This document shows, one piece after another, positions 24,016 to 27,628 of a stretch of 27,628 nucleotides of DNA. The notes below the pieces were generated by a model. That model saw only the letters and a program-made list of their open reading frames with translations. It was not told the DNA's origin and did no database searches. The position numbers and the translations under genes were made by a program. The stretch covers positions 1 to 27,628 of the forward strand of contig CALXTG010000085.1 of assembly GCA_944391355.1 (NCBI GenBank), given 5' to 3'. Every line of letters starts with the position of its first letter. The first letter of the stretch is position 1. The DNA comes from an uncultured Alphaproteobacteria bacterium (lineage in GTDB: Bacteria; Pseudomonadota; Alphaproteobacteria; RF32; CAG-239).

Positions 24016-25149
24016 GTGATTTTATTTTCGCGAAACAGCCGCAGCACTATTGCCAACTGGTGGTGGACCGTTGATAAAATTTTGCTCGTCCTGATTCTCG
24101 CGCTGGTATTTATCGGGATTTTTCTGACCTGCTCGGCCAGTCCCGCCGTTGCCAATCGTATCGGCGTCGGCAGCTTTCACTTTGTCAAAAAACAAGCCGT
24201 ATTTATTCCGCTGGCTCTGGGCGTTATGTTCTTTATCTCAATGCAGAATCTCAAATTTATCCGCCGCACCGCCATTCTCGGATATATTCTGACTGTCATT
24301 CTGACCGTCGCTACTTTAATCTGGGGACAGGAAATCAAAGGCGCGACCCGCTGGATCAGAATTTTCGGCTTTCCGCTCCAGCCGTCGGAATTTTTGAAAC
24401 CGACCTTTATCGTCGTTGCCGCCTGGCTATTTGACGGCCGCAAAAGATTTCAGGATTTCCCCGGCAATCTGCTTTCCGTCTTGCTCTTTTTCTTTACAGC
24501 CGGACTGCTGATTTCACAACCGGACTTCGGCATGACCTTTGTCATCAGCGTCATCTGGGGATTTCAGTTTTTTCTTGCCGGCCTTCCGCTGTGGCTGGTC
24601 GGACTGCTGGTGTTGGGCGGCCTGATCGGCATTATCGGCGCTTATTGTTTCCTGCCTCATGTTCAAATCCGCATCCAACAGTTTCTGGCCTCCGATAACG
24701 AGTTAAGCTACCAGGTGAAGAAATCGCTCGAGGCGTTTCAGAGCGGACATTTTTTCGGCCGCGGCCCCGGCGAGGGCGTTGTCAAAATGAATATCCCCGA
24801 TGCCCATACCGATTTTATTTTTGCAGTTGCCGCCGAAGAATACGGTCTGTTCTTATGCTTGATTATTATCGGAATCTATGCCACGATAGTTATACGTTCA
24901 ATGATGATTTCGTCACGAGACAACAATTTGTTTATTATCCTGTCCGCAGCGGGACTGAGTGCCTCCTTCGGACTGCAGGGCATAATCAATATGGCGTCGG
25001 CCCTGCATTTAATGCCGACCAAAGGCATGACTCTGCCGTTAATCTCCTACGGCGGTTCTTCACTGCTGGCGACGGCTCTGGGAATTGGCATGCTCTTGGC
25101 CATTACCCGTAAAAACGTACACGCGGAGGATCAAGATGAAAACGACTGA
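24016..25149 (+). CDS. ftsW: Peptidoglycan glycosyltransferase FtsW
   Basis: This 377-residue SEDS-family membrane protein polymerises lipid II at the septum together with FtsI. The support is the ten-helix layout, the segment RWIRIFGFPLQPSEFLKP, the large periplasmic loop with FFGRGPGEGVVKMNIPDAHTD where the catalytic Asp lies, and the C-terminal signature MPTKGMTLPLISYGGSS. It begins with GTG at 24016 after AAGGAG, 12 nt from mraY. Normally murD sits between mraY and ftsW; here it does not. The last 14 nt overlap murG. Confidence 0.96.
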   Translation: MILFSRNSRSTIANWWWTVDKILLVLILALVFIGIFLTCSASPAVANRIGVGSFHFVKKQAVFIPLALGVMFFISMQNLKFIRRTAILGYILTVILTVATLIWGQEIKGATRWIRIFGFPLQPSEFLKPTFIVVAAWLFDGRKRFQDFPGNLLSVLLFFFTAGLLISQPDFGMTFVISVIWGFQFFLAGLPLWLVGLLVLGGLIGIIGAYCFLPHVQIRIQQFLASDNELSYQVKKSLEAFQSGHFFGRGPGEGVVKMNIPDAHTDFIFAVAAEEYGLFLCLIIIGIYATIVIRSMMISSRDNNLFIILSAAGLSASFGLQGIINMASALHLMPTKGMTLPLISYGGSSLLATALGIGMLLAITRKNVHAEDQDEND

Positions 25150-26263
25150 AAAAGATAAAAAACCTCTAATCATCGTCACGGCCGGCGGTTCCGGCGGTCA
25201 TGTTTACCCGGCGGAATCTCTCGCCGAAGAACTGCTCAAACGCGGTTATGAAGTTGAATTGGTTACCGACAGCCGCGGCAAGGATAATTACAAAGGCAGT
25301 CTGGCCAAAATTCCCAATCATGCCGTATTGGCCGGCGCATTGGTCGGAAAATCTAAACTCTTTAAGCTGCAAAGCCTGGCCAAAACCTGTATCGGCATTG
25401 TCCAGTCAGCCCTGCTGCTTCTGAAACGTAAGCCGGTCTGTGTCGTCGGTTTCGGCGGATATGCCTCTTTTCCCTGCGCCATGGCAGCCATTCTGCTGGG
25501 AAACGACCTGGTTCTTCACGAACAAAATTCGGTAATGAGCCGCACCAACCGTTTCTTAAGCAAATATGCTGCCCTGATTGCACAAAGCTTCCGCAAAGTA
25601 AAATATACGCCTCAGGATATTAAAACCGTTCTGACCGGAATGCCGGTTCGTCAGTCGATTGTTGCGCTTCATGAGCGTAAACTGCCGCCCGTCGACGCCG
25701 AGCATAAATTTCAGATTTTGGTTATGGGCGGGAGTCAGGGCGCTAAAGTTTTCGGAGACGTCCTGCCGGCTGCAATCGCGCGTTTTTCAGCCGACCAACG
25801 TAAACAAATCAAAATTTTTCAGCAATGCCGCGCCGATGATGTCGAAGCGGTAAAGGAAGCCTACAAAGGTCTCGAAACCGAAGTCATTTTATCGCCGTTT
25901 TTTGAAAATATGCCTGAAATTTACAACGGCAGCCATGTTATCATTTCTCGCGCCGGCGCCTCCTCTATTTGTGAAATTGCCATTGTCGGCCTTCCTTCGG
26001 TGCTGGTGCCGCTGCCGATCGCCGCAGATGATCACCAGACTTCCAATGCCCGTGAAATCGAAGATGCCCGGGCCGGAATCGTTATCCGCCAGTCTGACTT
26101 TACGGCCGTAAAACTGCATCAGGTACTGGAAAATCTGCTGCAGGATCGCGAGTTATTGCAGATGATGTCTGCCAGCGCCAAAAAAATCGCGGTTTTAAAT
26201 GCGGCCGAACGTTTTGCCGACGCGATTGAAAAAGAAATTATCACTAAAAAATCAGGAAAATAA
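25136..26263 (+). CDS. murG: UDP-N-acetylglucosamine-lipid I N-acetylglucosaminyltransferase
   Basis: This 375-residue peripheral membrane enzyme of family GT28 adds GlcNAc to lipid I, giving lipid II. Motifs are the glycine-rich TAGGSGGHVYPAESLAEEL near residue 15, VGFGGYASFP, LHEQNSVMSRTNRFLSK, the second-domain loop VMGGSQGAKVF, and the donor-binding ISRAGASSICEIAIVGLPS with the following AADDHQTSNA. The start is the ATG at 25136, set by CGGAGGA six bases upstream; an earlier in-frame ATG at 25085 reads inside ftsW and adds no family sequence. The 14-nt overlap with ftsW suggests coupled translation. murB follows after two bases. Confidence 0.96.
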   Translation: MKTTEKDKKPLIIVTAGGSGGHVYPAESLAEELLKRGYEVELVTDSRGKDNYKGSLAKIPNHAVLAGALVGKSKLFKLQSLAKTCIGIVQSALLLLKRKPVCVVGFGGYASFPCAMAAILLGNDLVLHEQNSVMSRTNRFLSKYAALIAQSFRKVKYTPQDIKTVLTGMPVRQSIVALHERKLPPVDAEHKFQILVMGGSQGAKVFGDVLPAAIARFSADQRKQIKIFQQCRADDVEAVKEAYKGLETEVILSPFFENMPEIYNGSHVIISRAGASSICEIAIVGLPSVLVPLPIAADDHQTSNAREIEDARAGIVIRQSDFTAVKLHQVLENLLQDRELLQMMSASAKKIAVLNAAERFADAIEKEIITKKSGK

Positions 26264-26265
26264 AT

Positions 26266-27195
26266 ATGTTCGGATTCGGTTCTTCGCAAAATGAATTAAT
26301 TAAACTTCTCCCCGAAGTGCGCGGCAAATATCTCAAGAATGTTTTGCTGTCGCGCCATACCTGGTTCCGGGTCGGCGGTCCTGCCGAAGTTATGTATATT
26401 CCCGAAGACGAAGATGATTTGTGCTTTTTCATGAAGACCAAACCCTACAATCTTCCGGTCTGTATTCTGGGCGGCGGCTCCAATGTCCTGATTCGCGACG
26501 GCGGCATCCCCGGCGTTGTCATCAAACTGACCTCAAAATATTTCAAACATGTCAAAATCGGCGCGGATAACATCACCTGTTTTGCCGGCGTCCGCAATGT
26601 CGACTTACAAAAAACCTTTATCGAAAACAAAATCGGCGGGTTGGAATTTATCTGTTCAATCCCCGGCGTTATCGGCGGTTCGGTCAAAACCAATGCCGGC
26701 TGCTTCGGCCGCTCGGTTAAAGACGTTATTCAATCGGCGACAATTGTCGACGGCACCGGAGAAAAATATACCGTCGGTGTTGATGACCTGATGCTCTCTT
26801 ATCGCAGCAGTTTTTTTCCCGATGACTGGATTATCACGTCAATAACCTTCAAAACCGAAGTCAAAGACGCCGTCGCCATAGCTCAAACAATCGACGAGCA
26901 AAAAGTATATCGCAAACAAAATCAGCCTTATAATGAACGCACCGCAGGTTCTACTTTTAAAAACCCCGACGGCCTCAAAGCCTGGGAACTGATAAAGAAA
27001 GCCGGCTGTTGCGGACTGCAGATTAACGGCGCCAAAGTCTCGGAAAAGCACTGCAATTTCCTGATCAATACCGGACATGCCCGCGCCGCCGATCTTGAGG
27101 AGCTCGGCGAAACCATCGTCGACAAAGTCAAAAAAGCCACTTCCATAACCTTGGAATGGGAAGTCAAACGCATGGGGATACCTAGTAAGAAATAA
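26266..27195 (+). CDS. murB: UDP-N-acetylmuramate dehydrogenase
   Basis: This 309-residue FAD enzyme reduces UDP-GlcNAc-enolpyruvate to UDP-MurNAc with NADPH in the cytoplasm. Family motifs are HTWFRVGGPAEVMYIP, the FAD loop LGGGSNVLIRDGG, the segment FICSIPGVIGGSVKTNAGCFG, the Ser-containing AGSTFKNP and the C-terminal GAKVSEKHCNFLIN. The compact shape, with the AGSTFKNP insert, fits the type IIa/alphaproteobacterial form. It starts two bases after murG with AGGAAA upstream, so murC, which usually precedes murB, is absent from this spot. Its stop overlaps the next start by one base (TAATG). Confidence 0.95.
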   Translation: MFGFGSSQNELIKLLPEVRGKYLKNVLLSRHTWFRVGGPAEVMYIPEDEDDLCFFMKTKPYNLPVCILGGGSNVLIRDGGIPGVVIKLTSKYFKHVKIGADNITCFAGVRNVDLQKTFIENKIGGLEFICSIPGVIGGSVKTNAGCFGRSVKDVIQSATIVDGTGEKYTVGVDDLMLSYRSSFFPDDWIITSITFKTEVKDAVAIAQTIDEQKVYRKQNQPYNERTAGSTFKNPDGLKAWELIKKAGCCGLQINGAKVSEKHCNFLINTGHARAADLEELGETIVDKVKKATSITLEWEVKRMGIPSKK

Positions 27196-27628
27196 TGTTT
27201 AAATCCGCGTCAAAAAAGCCGCAGATTTCCGACGGCAACACCTATACTCCGGTAGCCCTCCCCCGGGAATGGCCCTGCCGGCTGGGCGGTTCGCTGTTGG
27301 TTCTGCTGAGCATTTTTCTGCTCGCTTTTCTGACTTACGTGGCCAACAGCGACTGGCTCGGGCGCCGGATTGAAGATCTGCGCCGCGGTTTTTATTCCCG
27401 GACTTCCGCCTGGGGCTTTACAGTCGATGACGTAATTGTCATCGGCCGCAATAAAACCTCTCTATCCGACATCAGGGAGATGACCAACATCAGGCGCGGC
27501 GACAATATTCTTGCCGTTGACCTGGAATTTCTGCGCAACAACCTTGAGGCCCTGCCCTGGGTAAAAGAGGTCACTCTGCGCCGCAGCTTTTTCCCCAACG
27601 TGATTCAAATCAACCTGCAGGAAAGAGA
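27195..27628 (+). CDS. ftsQ: Cell division protein FtsQ, N-terminal part (3' truncated by window)
   Basis: The frame is open from the ATG at 27195 to the window end (144 codons), with no stop. A hydrophilic N-terminus of about 30 residues is followed by one membrane helix (about 31-52, GGSLLVLLSIFLLAFLTYVA) and a periplasmic POTRA domain: FTVDDVIVIGRNKTS, GDNILAVDLEFLRNNLEALPWVKEV, then RRSFFPNVIQINLQER. These match FtsQ/DivIB, a bitopic protein that links early and late divisome proteins. The start overlaps the murB stop. The gene ddl, which usually lies between murB and ftsQ, is missing here. Confidence 0.93.
   Translation, partial: MFKSASKKPQISDGNTYTPVALPREWPCRLGGSLLVLLSIFLLAFLTYVANSDWLGRRIEDLRRGFYSRTSAWGFTVDDVIVIGRNKTSLSDIREMTNIRRGDNILAVDLEFLRNNLEALPWVKEVTLRRSFFPNVIQINLQER

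Noticed and set aside
25085..25135. Upstream ATG for murG inside ftsW
   Set aside because: The ATG at 25136 has a strong CGGAGGA site, and the MurG family begins right after it.
26266..27195. Possible fusion or frameshift hiding murC between murG and murB
   Set aside because: murG and murB are both full length and separated by only two bases, so nothing of murC remains.

Overview
The window looks like chromosomal DNA of an alphaproteobacterium, flagellated and Gram-negative. It carries a set of lineage-typical proteins: a MipZ-type division-site ATPase, a CckA hybrid histidine kinase directly after fliQ-fliR-flhB, and an HdaA-type DnaA-related protein. The gene string DUF2066 protein - AI-2E/PerM-type permease also fits. 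The tRNA-His encodes the extra 5' G (G-1) opposite C73, which argues against the Rhizobiales/Rhodobacterales/Caulobacterales branch, whose tRNA-His is reported to lack it. My guess is a Rhodospirillales-like or uncultured gut-type lineage, but the genus cannot be read from this sequence.

Region A (1-4377) is accessory in character. It holds the C-terminal part of a VirD4/TraG type IV coupling protein, then a small protein with an HNH/His-Me-finger-like motif that overlaps by 14 nt a SUKH (SMI1/KNR4)-type immunity protein. This looks like a toxin-immunity pair placed immediately downstream of a T4SS coupling gene. Then come a small minus-strand ORF, an AT-rich LysR-type regulator gene, and two copies of a structured ~75-nt repeat. 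The region ends at the 3' end of tRNA-His (4378-4454, minus strand), a common insertion site for integrative elements. No integrase is visible.

Region B (4455-15609) is a plus-strand housekeeping block. It encodes a secreted D-Ala-D-Ala carboxypeptidase with a SPOR domain, overlapping mipZ by one base; phosphoglucomutase overlapping a secreted GH114/TM1410-like protein; the flagellar export genes fliQ, fliR and flhB; cckA, overlapping flhB by 35 nt; hdaA; and an unrecognised polytopic membrane protein closed by a strong terminator. Peptidoglycan trimming, division-site placement, flagellar export and cell-cycle kinase genes are therefore close neighbours.

Region C (15742-20082) is on the minus strand: a 650-residue flagellin with a ~360-residue beta-helix-like insert between its conserved ends, and the pta-ackA acetate operon. 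The flagellin has its own sigma70-like promoter.

Region D (20244-27628) is on the plus strand: ndk, a secreted DUF2066 protein, a PerM-type permease, then a tight division/cell-wall run mraY-ftsW-murG-murB-ftsQ that is cut by the window end. This run lacks the murD and murC genes that normally sit inside it. The most notable items are the toxin-immunity pair next to the coupling protein at a tRNA boundary, and the flagellin with the large beta-helix insert.
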